From: Hyphomicrobiales bacterium
GTDB taxonomy: Bacteria > Pseudomonadota > Alphaproteobacteria > Rhizobiales > Rhizobiaceae
NCBI GenBank assembly: GCA_900469475.1
Contig: UBXG01000012.1
Location: 102,351 to 166,350, forward strand
Direction of reading: 5' to 3'
DNA: 64,000 bases
A model generated the notes under the pieces. That model was not told the DNA's origin. It did not search any database and saw only the letters and a list, made by a program, of their open reading frames with translations. Made by a program: the position numbers and the translations under genes. Positions 54,992-63,161 of this stretch are shown piece after piece. Within the stretch, counting starts at the first letter, position 1, and each line of letters begins with the position of its first letter.

Positions 54992-55365
54992 GACTAATTG
55001 GTAGCGATATAGAGGCAAAATATCGATCTGAACTAATTCACAGTAATCAGGTGCTTTTTTCAGAGCGAGGTAATAAACGCCTGTTAGCCTCAATCAATCG
55101 AGCATTTCCGGATATGAAATCTGCCTTTGTTTTGGATTGGATTCCAGAGCAAGGCGAGGATATTTTTTCCGTTCTCATAAACAACAACAAGGTTGCGGTC
55201 TTTGAATTGTCAAGATCGAACGATCAGCTTGCCGACGCTTGCGATGTTTTGACCGTGGGCGCTTACCGGCGTGGTTTGCCAAAGCAGCGCGCGATAAAGT
55301 TGGCGGTTGCACTTGATCTGCTGTTGAATGGTTACACTCGACCGGCTAATTTTCCCTCTTCCTGA
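54988..55365 (+). CDS. Candidate CDI immunity protein (CdiI) for the active toxin
   Basis: A 125-residue soluble protein, MRLIGSDIEAKYRSELIHSN, whose ATG overlaps the exoprotein stop by 4 bp (ATGA), the classic cdiA-cdiI coupling. Its G+C is clearly lower than that of the exoprotein gene, as expected for a horizontally acquired toxin-immunity cassette. I recognise no family. It should neutralise the C-terminal toxin domain of the preceding gene; position is the main evidence. No signal peptide. Confidence 0.75.
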   Translation: MRLIGSDIEAKYRSELIHSNQVLFSERGNKRLLASINRAFPDMKSAFVLDWIPEQGEDIFSVLINNNKVAVFELSRSNDQLADACDVLTVGAYRRGLPKQRAIKLAVALDLLLNGYTRPANFPSS

Positions 55366-55400
55366 CAGTGGAGTATAGCTGAGTTCCACCTCAGTTGGCT

Positions 55401-56389
55401 CTGAAGGGTGCGACGGTTGCCGGCAATTCGGTTGGTATCGACGCGCGCTCGCTGACGATCGAAAGCCAACTGGACACGCAGAAGGCCAAGGCCGATCAGT
55501 TCAATGTCTCCGGCCAGATCGGCTTTGGAAACACCGGCGTCTCCGGCACCGTGCAGAAGGCCAAGGGCGATGCGGTGCTCGTGTCAGAACAATCGGGCAT
55601 TCATGCGGGCACCGGCGGCCTCAACATCGATGTCAAAGGTCAGACGTCGCTTGTCGGCGGGCTGATTACCAGCCAGGCGACGGCGGACAAGAACTCCTTC
55701 TCCACCGGCACCCTGACGGTTGCCGATATCGACACGCATTCGACCTGGAAGGCCGAAACCTATGGCGGCGGGATCGGCGGGCTCACCATCGCTCCGCCCG
55801 TCAAGGCCGGCGAAAACGAGACCGGCAAGGCCTATTCGGCCATCGGCGGCAATATCGGCATCACGATCACCGATCCAGCGCATCAGGTGCAGGACATCGG
55901 GACGATCCGCCGCGATACCGAGAACACCAATACCTCGCTGCCCGGCCTGCCGGACCTGCAGAATATCCTTCGCCAACAGTATAAGACCCAGGCCGATTTG
56001 CAGGCGGCGCAAGCCACCATGGCTGAGTTGGTGGGCGATATTGCAACTGAATTGTATAAAAAGGCCGCAACGCAAGCAGAACGCGATCTCTGGGATGAAG
56101 GCGGTGCTGGTCGCGCGCTTCTACATGCGATCGGTGGCGGCATCCTCGGTGGTGTGAACGGGTGGGAAGGGGCGCTTAACGGCACACTTGGAGGCGCCGC
56201 ATCGGCGCTCATGGCGCCGGCCATCGCCAATCTCGTTAAGGGTATGCTGAAGGACAGCACCCTATCCGACCAGGATAAGCAAACCCTTGCAGCTATGCTT
56301 GGCGAGAGCCTGTCTGCTCTGGCGGCAGGCGCCGTTGGCGGTGGCGAAGGAGCATCCTACGGAGCTGCGGAATATCAATACAACTATCT
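55401..56389 (+). repeat. Direct repeat copy 2: exoprotein segment heading the orphan toxin
   Basis: Second copy of 52757-53760, 989 bp, offset by 2644 bp. A stop codon lies at 55380-55382 and no ribosome binding site precedes it, so this copy is probably not translated on its own. Confidence 0.92.
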
Positions 56390-56841
56390 CTACCACAATG
56401 AGCAGCTGGCCCGCGAAAAGGCAAAGCAGCAGCTTGCCAAATGCAACGCGAGTCACACTTGCACGGATGATCAGATCGCGACTCTTCAAGAGCAGATTGG
56501 TTATTGGGATCAACTTGACACGCAGCGTGACGTTGTTCTGACCGACGCCTGCAATGCCAACCGGACAGGTCCTGCCTGCATCGCCGCCATCACGGACGCG
56601 TTGAAAGCGGTCGAGTATCTGCGTAACCCCACCGACCCGATGATGAATCCATCATCCGTAGGGCCAGGCGGTTATACTGATATGGAAATGCGGCTAGTCA
56701 ACGGGCGGTTCGGCGGCATCTCGAACCAGGAGGTTGCCGCGGCTGTTTATGCTGAGCGCCTTCAAACGATTGGGCTGTTGAGCGGATATGCAGACTCCGT
56801 CCAAGCAGCACTTGGCGCAAATGTGACCTGCCATGAAACTT

Positions 56842-57771
56842 TCACCCAGCGGCGACTAGAGCCCCGGCAGTTTTGAGTACGCCAATTGGCGCGGTGGTAG
56901 CAACCGGCGGAAACGCGAAGCTTTCATCTTGCGCAGCGTTGGAGCCGGTTGCGGCGATGATCCCGGCGTAGCCTGCCGGGGTCTGATAACCGAGCGATGA
57001 GTGCGGCCGGAAATGATTATAATCCTCTGCCCATTCAGCAATGGCGCTTCGGGCATGATCGAGGCCGAAGAACAGACTTTCGTTGAGCAGTTCGTCACGC
57101 ATTCGTCCGTTGAAGCTCTCGACATAGCCGTTTTGCATGGGCTTTCCCGGCGCGATGTAATGCCACTCGACCTTGTGATCCTTGGACCAGGCAAGGATAG
57201 CATTCGAGGTGAGTTCCGTGCCGTTATCGGAGACAATCATTCCGGGCTTACCGCGTCGTTCGATCAGCGTCGTCAGCTCCCGTGCGACACGGCGGCCGGA
57301 GATTGAGGTGTCCGGGATTGCTGCCAGGCATTCACGCGTCACATCATCGACGATGTTGAGCACGCGAAACCTCCTTCCGCAGGCGAACTGGTCGTGGACG
57401 AAATCCAGCGACCACCGGGCATTGGCCTTCGCTTCGACCAGGATCGGCGCACGCGTGCCGACGGCACGCCGTCTTGCTTTCCGCTTCCGAACGGAAAGTC
57501 CTTCCTCCCGATAGAGCCGGTAGATGCGATTGACCCCGGACGGTTCTCCATCCCGCCGGAGCAAGATGAACAGTCGCCGATAACCGAAACGCCGTCGCTC
57601 ATTGGCCAGGTCACGCAGCTTTGCCCGCAATTCTAGCTCCGGCGGTCGACTGGACCGATAACGGATCGTCTTGCGGTCGGCGGATATGATCAGGCAGGCC
57701 CGACGCTCCGAAAGACCCATGACGGCCTTCAGATGCGTGACGGCTTCACGCTTGGCGGCAGGCCCTACCAT
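56842..57771 (-). pseudogene. IS3-family transposase OrfB (integrase core), cut off from OrfA
   Basis: An about 309-residue OrfB portion reading MVGPAAKREAVTHLKAVMGL, an HTH_21-like region, then the rve integrase domain with DDE residues: the Asp in RWSLDFVHDQF, the Asp in MIVSDNGTELTS, and the Glu in GYVESFNGRMRDELLNE. The product is normally made only as an OrfAB fusion by -1 frameshifting. The IS110 insertion separates it from OrfA, so fusion is impossible. The open frame continues upstream into IS110 DNA as meaningless sequence. Confidence 0.88.
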
Positions 57772-59129
57772 TAATGGGATGGTCCGCCTCGTCCTCCTGC
57801 TGCACCATGAGGCGGCTAAACCAAAGGAGGTTGCAATGCCAAAACGCAATGTGCCGCGCCCTGCGGCTGTTTATGGAATTGATATCGGAAAGAATATTTT
57901 CCATGTCGTCGGCCTGAGCAGCGACGGTATCCCGGTCCAGAAGGTTCGTTTCCGACGCGACACGCTGCTCCAGTTCTTCGAGCGCGCCGCACCGACTATC
58001 GTTGGCATGGAGTCCTGCGCTGGCTCTCAATGGATCGCCCGGAAGATTCAGGCGCTCGGACATAAGGTGCGCTTGATCCCCGCGCAATTCGTGAAGCCCT
58101 ACGTCAAGTCAAACAAGAGCGACATCATCGATGCGGAGGCGATCGCTGAGGCAGCCACGCGGCCAACGATGCGGTTTGCTGCACTCAAGAGCGAGGAACA
58201 AGCCGATCTTCAGGCTTTGCACCGGGTGCGAGACCAGATGATCGGCACGCGAACGCGCCTGATCAATCAGATGCGAGCTTTTGCCTCGAATACGGGATCG
58301 CGCTACGCCAAGGCGCGGGCTTGTTCAAGCTCGACCTGCCCCAGGCTCTTGAGGATCAATCAAACGACCTTTCGTCAGCGATGCGTAAGCTGCTAGCAGA
58401 GCTGTTCACCGATCTACGCCAATTGGAACAACGCATTGGTGACGTCACACGCGAGATCGAAGCTATCGCTAGTCGAGAGGATGTGGCTCGACGGCTCATG
58501 ACAATTCCCGGCATTGGAGCCTTGGGTGCAACCGCACTTCTGGCGGCGGTCGGCAGTGGACGGCAGTTCCAGAAAGCCCGCGACCTAGCTGCTTGGCTGG
58601 GCCTGGTGCCTCGCGAGTACTCGACCGGAGGCAAGCAGAAACTTCTCGGCATCAGCAAGCGAGGAAATCGCTACGTTCGCAAACTGCTCGTACATGGCGC
58701 ACGATCCTGCTTTCGTCATCTTGACCGGACAAGAGATCGACTGGGGAGCTGGCTGGATGGCCTTCAGGCTCGGATGCACCCGAATAAAGCGGTCGTCGCA
58801 CTTGCCGCTAAAATGGCCCGGATTGTCTGGGTCGTCCTGACCAAGCCCGGAGCACTCTACGAACGCAGAGACCCTGCATTCGCCTGATGCTCATGGTTCG
58901 ATTGCAAGGCTCGGGAATAGTGATGACGAAACAGTGGATCAACATGCCGTAAGCCCTGTGCAAAAAAGCGGGCTTCGTGCCCGAACCATTTATTGGGAAC
59001 GGCGTGTGCGGATCTCATCATGGCCTGGCTGCAACCGCAGCCCACTCGCGAGAGGCCGGATACATTTATGCAACTGGAATCGTCATTTGCGATGTCGCGT
59101 ACCCTTGCACGGACGAGGCGGACCATACA
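57772..59129 (+). mobile_element. IS110-family (IS1111-like) insertion nested in the IS3 element
   Basis: Subterminal perfect 16-bp inverted repeats: ATGGTCCGCCTCGTCC at 57779-57794 and its complement GGACGAGGCGGACCAT at 59111-59126. Boundaries were set by joining the flanking IS3 sequence: 57771 and 59130 rejoin to restore the OrfA-OrfB junction, with its A-run followed by ATGGTAGGG. Subterminal repeats are typical of the IS1111 subgroup. The element carries one transposase gene on the plus strand. Confidence 0.85.
57836..58887 (+). pseudogene. IS110-family transposase, frameshifted
   Basis: Starts MPKRNVPRPAAVYGIDIGKN, with the DEDD-type N-terminal domain (Asp in YGIDIGKN, Glu in VGMESCAGSQ, Asp in KSDIIDAEAIAEA) and, in another frame, the C-terminal transposase_20 domain with MTIPGIGALGATALLAAVGS. 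The frame breaks near 58273: GCTTTTGCCTC should read GCTTTTTGCCTC to keep the family sequence RAFCLEYGI, so one T is missing. Unless this is a sequencing error in a T run, the transposase is inactive. Confidence 0.85.
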
Positions 59130-59389
59130 TTTTTTGCAAGAAGCTCGCGGAGTGCAGCAGCGTCCAGCATCTGCTCGGCGAGCAGCTTCTTCAGCTTGGC
59201 GTTCTCCTCTTCGAGCGCCTTCAGGCGCTTCGCCTCGGAAACCTCCATGCCGCCATATTTGGCTTTCCAATTGTAAAATGTCGCGTCCGAAATCCCATGC
59301 TTGCGACAGAGGTCGGCCACCTTCGCGCCAGCCTCCTGCTCCTTCAGCACCGCAATAATCTGCTCTTCCGTAAATCTCTGCTTCTTCAT
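59130..59389 (-). pseudogene. IS3-family transposase OrfA, 3' end replaced by IS110 insertion
   Basis: Starts MKKQRFTEEQIIAVLKEQEA and has the HTH_Tnp_1 motif VADLCRKHGISDATFYNWKA plus a leucine-zipper region KRLKALEEENAKLKKLL, ending RELLAK. Native sequence stops at an A-run that would form the -1 frameshift site; beyond 59130 the frame runs into IS110 DNA. OrfA is therefore nearly complete, but can no longer fuse with OrfB. Confidence 0.88.
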
Positions 59390-60024
59390 TCGTCCGTCCT
59401 TTAATGGGCCGGACTCTAATCCATTCTGGAGGAAATTCTCAGTGGCAGGTCAATTAATGCTGCTATCGCTGTCCTGACATTCGGTTTGGCCGAGAAGCTT
59501 GGGCTGAATCAGGTAGGCAAGCCTTCTACTTCGCCACTTCGGCTGAGTCAGGGGACTATAGATGAAATTCTCAGTACCCCGAAAGGACAAAGACCCGATC
59601 CCTCGACCTACATGTCGCGGGCCGATATCGACGCAAATCTCAGCCAATTCTCGAGCGGAGCTTCTTTCCTAGTCCCATCGTCTGCACTCGATACTTATGG
59701 TCGAAATATAGTTGGGCGACCTGGGGGCAATTTGTGATGCCTACTTCAACTCTCGATCAGATTTTGAAAGTTACTGGGGGGAATGTTCAAAAGATCGAGC
59801 AAATCCTCGGTATTCCCGCGGGCTCATGGAGCGGCGTTAATCTGGTTAGAATAGACATAGCAAATCCCAAACTAGCGAATATCCGAATACCTTCCGGAAA
59901 TGAACCAGGAGCGAATAACCAATGGCTTCCAGGTGGTCGTACATCTGGCGGTATGCCGGAGGCAGTAATTGATCAAGTTCCAGCGGGGAGCTATACTGAG
60001 AAACTTCTAAAATAGGGGCTAGCT

Positions 60025-60225
60025 GTGGATCAAGAAGAGTTTGGTGAACCATGGATTTATCGCGTGTTTATTAGAAATGGCACTCCGACAATATCGGTGG
60101 TCGTAGGTTCGGCCGGCATATATGAAAAGGAAGTCAATTTAAGCAATGATCAGTATATTTCTTTTAAGAAGGACAGGGTAAGCGCAAGAAAATTTGCCGA
60201 AACAATTTCGAATTCTGCTCTTTGA
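60025..60225 (+). CDS. Putative immunity protein for the orphan toxin
   Basis: A 66-residue protein from GTG 60025, whose ribosome binding site AGGGG overlaps the toxin stop codon. It is low in G+C, like other immunity genes here. Sequence features (EPWIYRVFIRNGTPTISVVV, SNDQYISFKKDRVSARKFAE) match nothing I know. Position directly behind the toxin is the only argument. Its end lies about 25 bp from the next recombination junction, so it may be truncated. Confidence 0.5.
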   Translation: MDQEEFGEPWIYRVFIRNGTPTISVVVGSAGIYEKEVNLSNDQYISFKKDRVSARKFAETISNSAL

Positions 60226-60249
60226 GCACGGATTGATATTGGACAAGGT

Positions 60250-60396
60250 CATCCTCGACCCCGGTCGTGACAGATATTCGCAAAGAATTCTGCGGCTATT
60301 CATGTCAATACCAACGATATTCCATCCTGTATCGACCGTACGCAATTCAATTCCTGGCGGCGGGCGTATTGGATCAACAGAGCGGGCGATTTCTAG
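60250..60396 (+). pseudogene. Remnant of a second orphan toxin C-terminus
   Basis: It begins with a short piece of the exoprotein gene (TCGACCCCGGTCGTGAC, identical to 52349-52365, coding TPVVTDIR). It then changes frame into a toxin tail read from 60286: NSAAIHVNTNDIPSCIDRTQ, then FNSWRRAYWINRAGDF, stop at 60396. The tail is followed 11 bp later by an immunity gene, the usual order. Only about 36 residues of toxin remain. Confidence 0.6.
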
Positions 60397-60407
60397 GAGA
60401 CACTCCA

Positions 60408-60662
60408 ATGGCTGACGACATTGATGCGATTATCGACGAGGTGGATCGATTAAATGATCCGAAACAGCGCAAGAATCCTCTCCCGAGTGATGCTCTTATT
60501 GCGAGGTATGAAGCCGCCACGGGTTTTGAATTTCCGGAGGATTATAAGAAGCTGCTGAAGAATATCAGTAATGCTTTTGTAGGTTATGTGTCGCCTTTGA
60601 CTGTGAATGAAGAGATGGGTGGTGTGTATGGGGAATTGAGCTCAGCTATTGAGCAAGGTTAG
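60408..60662 (+). CDS. SUKH/SMI1-KNR4-type immunity protein, C-terminally truncated
   Basis: From ATG 60408 with AGGAGA 6 bp upstream: MADDIDAIIDEVDRLNDPKQ, then LPSDALIARYEAATGFEFPEDYKKLLKN-like (the SMI1/KNR4 core L-P-x-D...E-x-x-x-G-x-x-F-P-x-x-Y). The frame stops after YGELSSAIEQG, giving 84 residues where the family usually has 130-150. SUKH proteins are common immunity proteins of polymorphic toxins. Probably non-functional or partially functional. Confidence 0.7.
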   Translation: MADDIDAIIDEVDRLNDPKQRKNPLPSDALIARYEAATGFEFPEDYKKLLKNISNAFVGYVSPLTVNEEMGGVYGELSSAIEQG

Positions 60663-60708
60663 GCAGCGGCCAATATCTATGTGCGGCCACCTGGCTGAAG
60701 ATTGTCTA

Positions 60709-60799
60709 TTAGGACCGTGACCAGGCCCTATCTCCGTTGGAGACCATACTGAAGGCCTACGACAACATGCCAAACGTACCGCGTCCGGACTTTATTTAA
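60709..60799 (+). pseudogene. Short coding remnant
   Basis: After an in-frame TAG the frame reads RDQALSPLETILKAYDNMPN then VPRPDFI and stops at TAA. It resembles the end of a real protein more than random sequence, but I recognise no family. It may be the C-terminus of a lost immunity gene. Confidence 0.3.
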
Positions 60800-60826
60800 T
60801 GTGATCTCGACTTTAAAGGACTTTCT

Positions 60827-61216
60827 ATGGGTGTGGATCTTCGTAACGACGGAGGCGAGACGATCAAGTTAACCAATCGTCATTGGGCCGTCATGCTTAC
60901 CCTTGCAGAGACATTTGGCTGGCAGCCGGCGGGTACTTTAGCGCCAAAGGAATGGCATGGTCCGGGCGAGTGGGCGGGAAGGTACGACTCGAGTGACGGG
61001 CAATTCGTGTTGGAGGAGGATGCGAAGAGCTTGGCGAGGCATCTTCATGGCGCTGTCGTCAGCGACCAATTCGAGCTCGCCCTCAACGACGTTATTCAAT
61101 ACCTTGAAAAGAGCGTCGAGGCGAGCGGTCGAAAGATCCCCGACGCGATGAGAATGAAGCCGCGCGAGTTCTCGAATATTTTCTCACCTTTGCTGATGTT
61201 CCTTTATGAAGGCTAA
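60827..61216 (+). CDS. Hypothetical protein, possible orphan immunity protein
   Basis: A 129-residue soluble protein, MGVDLRNDGGETIKLTNRHW, with AETFGWQPAGTLAPKEWHGP and an acidic middle (DSSDGQFVLEEDAKSLARHL). No signal peptide or membrane segment. I do not know the family. It lies in the toxin-immunity remnant region, with a lipoprotein gene 24 bp downstream on the same strand. A role as an immunity protein is only inferred from position. Confidence 0.6.
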   Translation: MGVDLRNDGGETIKLTNRHWAVMLTLAETFGWQPAGTLAPKEWHGPGEWAGRYDSSDGQFVLEEDAKSLARHLHGAVVSDQFELALNDVIQYLEKSVEASGRKIPDAMRMKPREFSNIFSPLLMFLYEG

Positions 61217-61240
61217 TTTTACATCGAATAGGATTTCAGA

Positions 61241-61909
61241 ATGTACGCAAAATTCTTCGCTGCTATCGGCCTGACGGCATGCCTTTTGGCTGGCTGCGCC
61301 GGGACGCCAGACCCGGCCAAGGTCGCTGCCGAGCAGCATGAAGGGTCAGCCCAGATTTTCGCAAAGCAGAAGAAGAAGGGCTCGCTTCTTCTCGTGCGAA
61401 TGGTGGATTCACCCTTCTTAGGCGACGTGAATTGTGATGGTTATATCACTCTGCGTAGAATGAATGCAGGAAAGCCGGACGAGACGGAACCAGCTCTGTC
61501 GGTTGGTTCCGCCGCTGCGTATCGTTTGCAAAACCCTAACAAACTGTCTCTTGGCCAGTTGTTCTCCGCGACCGCACAAAGATATGAGAGATGGTTCGTG
61601 CCAATTGCTCCCGGTAGCTACGCCGTTACATACGCGTCATGTCATTATGGAAACACCACCATTGAAGCGGGAGGTGACCAGGACGGCCTCTTCGGTAGAA
61701 CATTCAGCTATGTCCGCCCATTCGGGGGCGAAAGTACTATCACGATTGGTCAGGGCCAGATTGTTGACGCGGGGTATATCCGGCTGGCGGGAACGCGCAG
61801 CGACCCGCGCGTGGTAGGATCGGAAGCCACGCCGGCCGAGCGTGACCTCATGAAGAGCGTGATGCCGGATGTCTATCCCTCGATCACCTTTACGAAATTC
61901 GGCTTGTGA
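61241..61909 (+). CDS. Lipoprotein of unknown function
   Basis: A 222-residue protein with a lipobox (MYAKFFAAIGLTACLLAGC, Cys at residue 19). The mature part has paired Cys (VNCDGYITL and YASCHYGN) and a beta-rich look (FVPIAPGSYAVTYASCHYG, STITIGQGQIVDAGYIRL), resembling a small outer-membrane lipoprotein of the DUF2846-like kind. It follows the previous gene by 24 bp. After the TGA stop the same frame stays open another 46 codons, probably by chance. Confidence 0.7.
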   Translation: MYAKFFAAIGLTACLLAGCAGTPDPAKVAAEQHEGSAQIFAKQKKKGSLLLVRMVDSPFLGDVNCDGYITLRRMNAGKPDETEPALSVGSAAAYRLQNPNKLSLGQLFSATAQRYERWFVPIAPGSYAVTYASCHYGNTTIEAGGDQDGLFGRTFSYVRPFGGESTITIGQGQIVDAGYIRLAGTRSDPRVVGSEATPAERDLMKSVMPDVYPSITFTKFGL

Positions 61910-62036
61910 GCGCGTAATCAGTTTGGTCGGCGTCCCGCCATCACCGAGGCGGCTGTACAGCGAAGCGATCGGAATAAGGATTCCGGTCCCTCCGCATTCG
62001 GCTACCGGCTTGCTTGCTTCGGAGGGCTGCTCAGCG

Positions 62037-62342
62037 ATGAAATTAAATAACCTATCCAAGAACGATCTTGAAATTATCAAGAACTGCTTGATCTTTTTGG
62101 AAGATGAACGCCTATTTCCCGAGTGGGAATTTGAAACGCTATTTGGAATTTCACGAGAGCAATTCAGGGCAATTTCGAGGGATTGGCCTGCCGTCGATTC
62201 AGAGAGCCAGAATGTTGAGATAGCTGTTATCGGCTGCCTAAACCATATACTTGGATATCTTCATATGAGTGACAAGGATTGGAAAAAGAGTTTCAGTTTC
62301 AGTCACGATCAACTTTTGCGAATACCAAGAAATATAAAGTAG
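62037..62342 (+). CDS. Hypothetical protein, possible orphan immunity protein
   Basis: A 101-residue protein from ATG 62037 with GGAGGG upstream at 62021-62026. It is A+T-rich and acidic/aromatic: MKLNNLSKNDLEIIKNCLIF, PEWEFETLFGISREQFRAIS, then DKDWKKSFSFSHDQLLRI. The low G+C and small size fit an immunity protein, but no family is recognised. Last accessory gene before the core-like GGDEF gene. Confidence 0.55.
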   Translation: MKLNNLSKNDLEIIKNCLIFLEDERLFPEWEFETLFGISREQFRAISRDWPAVDSESQNVEIAVIGCLNHILGYLHMSDKDWKKSFSFSHDQLLRIPRNIK

Positions 62343-62402
62343 ACGCGGTTAATTATCCTTTCGAATTATTAATTTATATACTTTCCTGGCGAAGTATTTC
62401 TC

Positions 62403-63161
62403 TCATGCAGCCGGCAGCACGCTGATCGGGATGTCGCCGTCTTCGTCGCCGCGTTCAAAGGCCATTTGGTCGGCGAGCTGGCGGAGTTGATTGAAGTCTG
62501 CCGGGCCGTTGAAGGAGATGCCACCGAGGCGGATGGCGACGGAAAGCGGCGCGCCGTCGGCGCTGAAGGTGGCTTCGGAGAGGCGTGTGCGGACGCGGGT
62601 ACCGATGTCGCGGGCGTCCTCGATCGTGGCGCCAGGCAGGAATATGCCGAGCTCGTTGGTCGCAAGCCGCGCCACGAGATCGTCACGACGAACCGAGGAC
62701 TGGACGATCAAGGCAAGTGATTTCATCACGGTGTCGGCCCATTGCGGCCCGTAGCGGCGACCGATGTCGTCGAGCGTGTCGACGATGACGGCGATGACAA
62801 TGCCGCCGGCATCGGTGGCGGCATGTTTGCGCCGATCGATAAAATGCTCGACGGCTGCGGCGAAGGCGGTTCCGTTCAGCGTCTTCGTCACGCTGTCGTA
62901 GCGAGCCGCCTGGGCGACGTTTTCCTGCATCTTGCGGATGGCGCTGTTGTTGAGCTGCAAGGAAAAAAGCAGCGGAAAGGCCACAAAAGCGGAAATAAGC
63001 GCTGCACCGACAAATCCGACTAAAAATGGCCGATCTGGGATCAGCAGGTTTAATAGAAGTGAAAAACCAACGGAGCCGACCACGACGCACAGCGCGCCGA
63101 CCGTGGCCCTCTGCAGGGCTTTGAAAATGGTGGCGGAGGGATGTCGCTGTCGTAGAATCAT
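62403..63161 (-). CDS. Membrane protein with degenerate GGDEF domain
   Basis: A 252-residue protein with two N-terminal hydrophobic segments (VGALCVVVGSVGFSLLLNLL and FVGAALISAFVAFPLLFSL), then a GGDEF-type fold: RYDSVTKTLNGTAFAAAVEH, VIAVIVDTLDDIGRRYGPQW, RDDLVARLATNELGIFLPGA. The GGDEF signature is replaced by ATNEL and the usual D/N-hosting loop is changed, so c-di-GMP synthesis is unlikely. It may be a regulatory or structural remnant of a diguanylate cyclase. Confidence 0.78.
   Translation of the reverse strand: MILRQRHPSATIFKALQRATVGALCVVVGSVGFSLLLNLLIPDRPFLVGFVGAALISAFVAFPLLFSLQLNNSAIRKMQENVAQAARYDSVTKTLNGTAFAAAVEHFIDRRKHAATDAGGIVIAVIVDTLDDIGRRYGPQWADTVMKSLALIVQSSVRRDDLVARLATNELGIFLPGATIEDARDIGTRVRTRLSEATFSADGAPLSVAIRLGGISFNGPADFNQLRQLADQMAFERGDEDGDIPISVLPAA

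Larger units (their letters stand above)
56824..59455 (-). mobile_element. IS3-family insertion sequence (carrying a nested IS110 element)
   Basis: Left end TGACCTGCCA (56824-56833) and right end TGGCAGGTCA (59443-59452) form a perfect 10-bp inverted repeat, and more similarity continues inward (TAGAG(C/T)CCGGC). AATG flanks the element at 56820-56823 and 59456-59459, a 4-bp target duplication, with three extra bases (ATT) beyond the right repeat. Transposase genes orfA and orfB lie on the minus strand, separated by the inserted IS110-type element. Confidence 0.85.
55401..60015 (+). pseudogene. Orphan CdiA-CT toxin module, split by an IS and frameshifted
   Basis: The frame starts in repeat copy 2, passes the pre-toxin end QYNYLYHNEQ and enters a different C-terminus (KCNASHTCTDDQIATLQEQI, PACIAAITDALK, NQEVAAAVYAERLQTIGLLS). 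At 56823 it is cut by an IS. Removing the IS and one AATG duplication restores the frame as LGANAAIAVLTFGLAEKLG and so on. A single-base loss at about 59733, in the T run before GTGATG, splits the toxin domain: RPGGN-stop, then VMPTSTLDQILKVTGGNV in the next frame, through IRIPSGNEPGANNQWLPGG to SYTEKLLK (stop at 60015). The domain looks like a known polymorphic toxin C-terminus, but I cannot name its activity. Confidence 0.75.
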
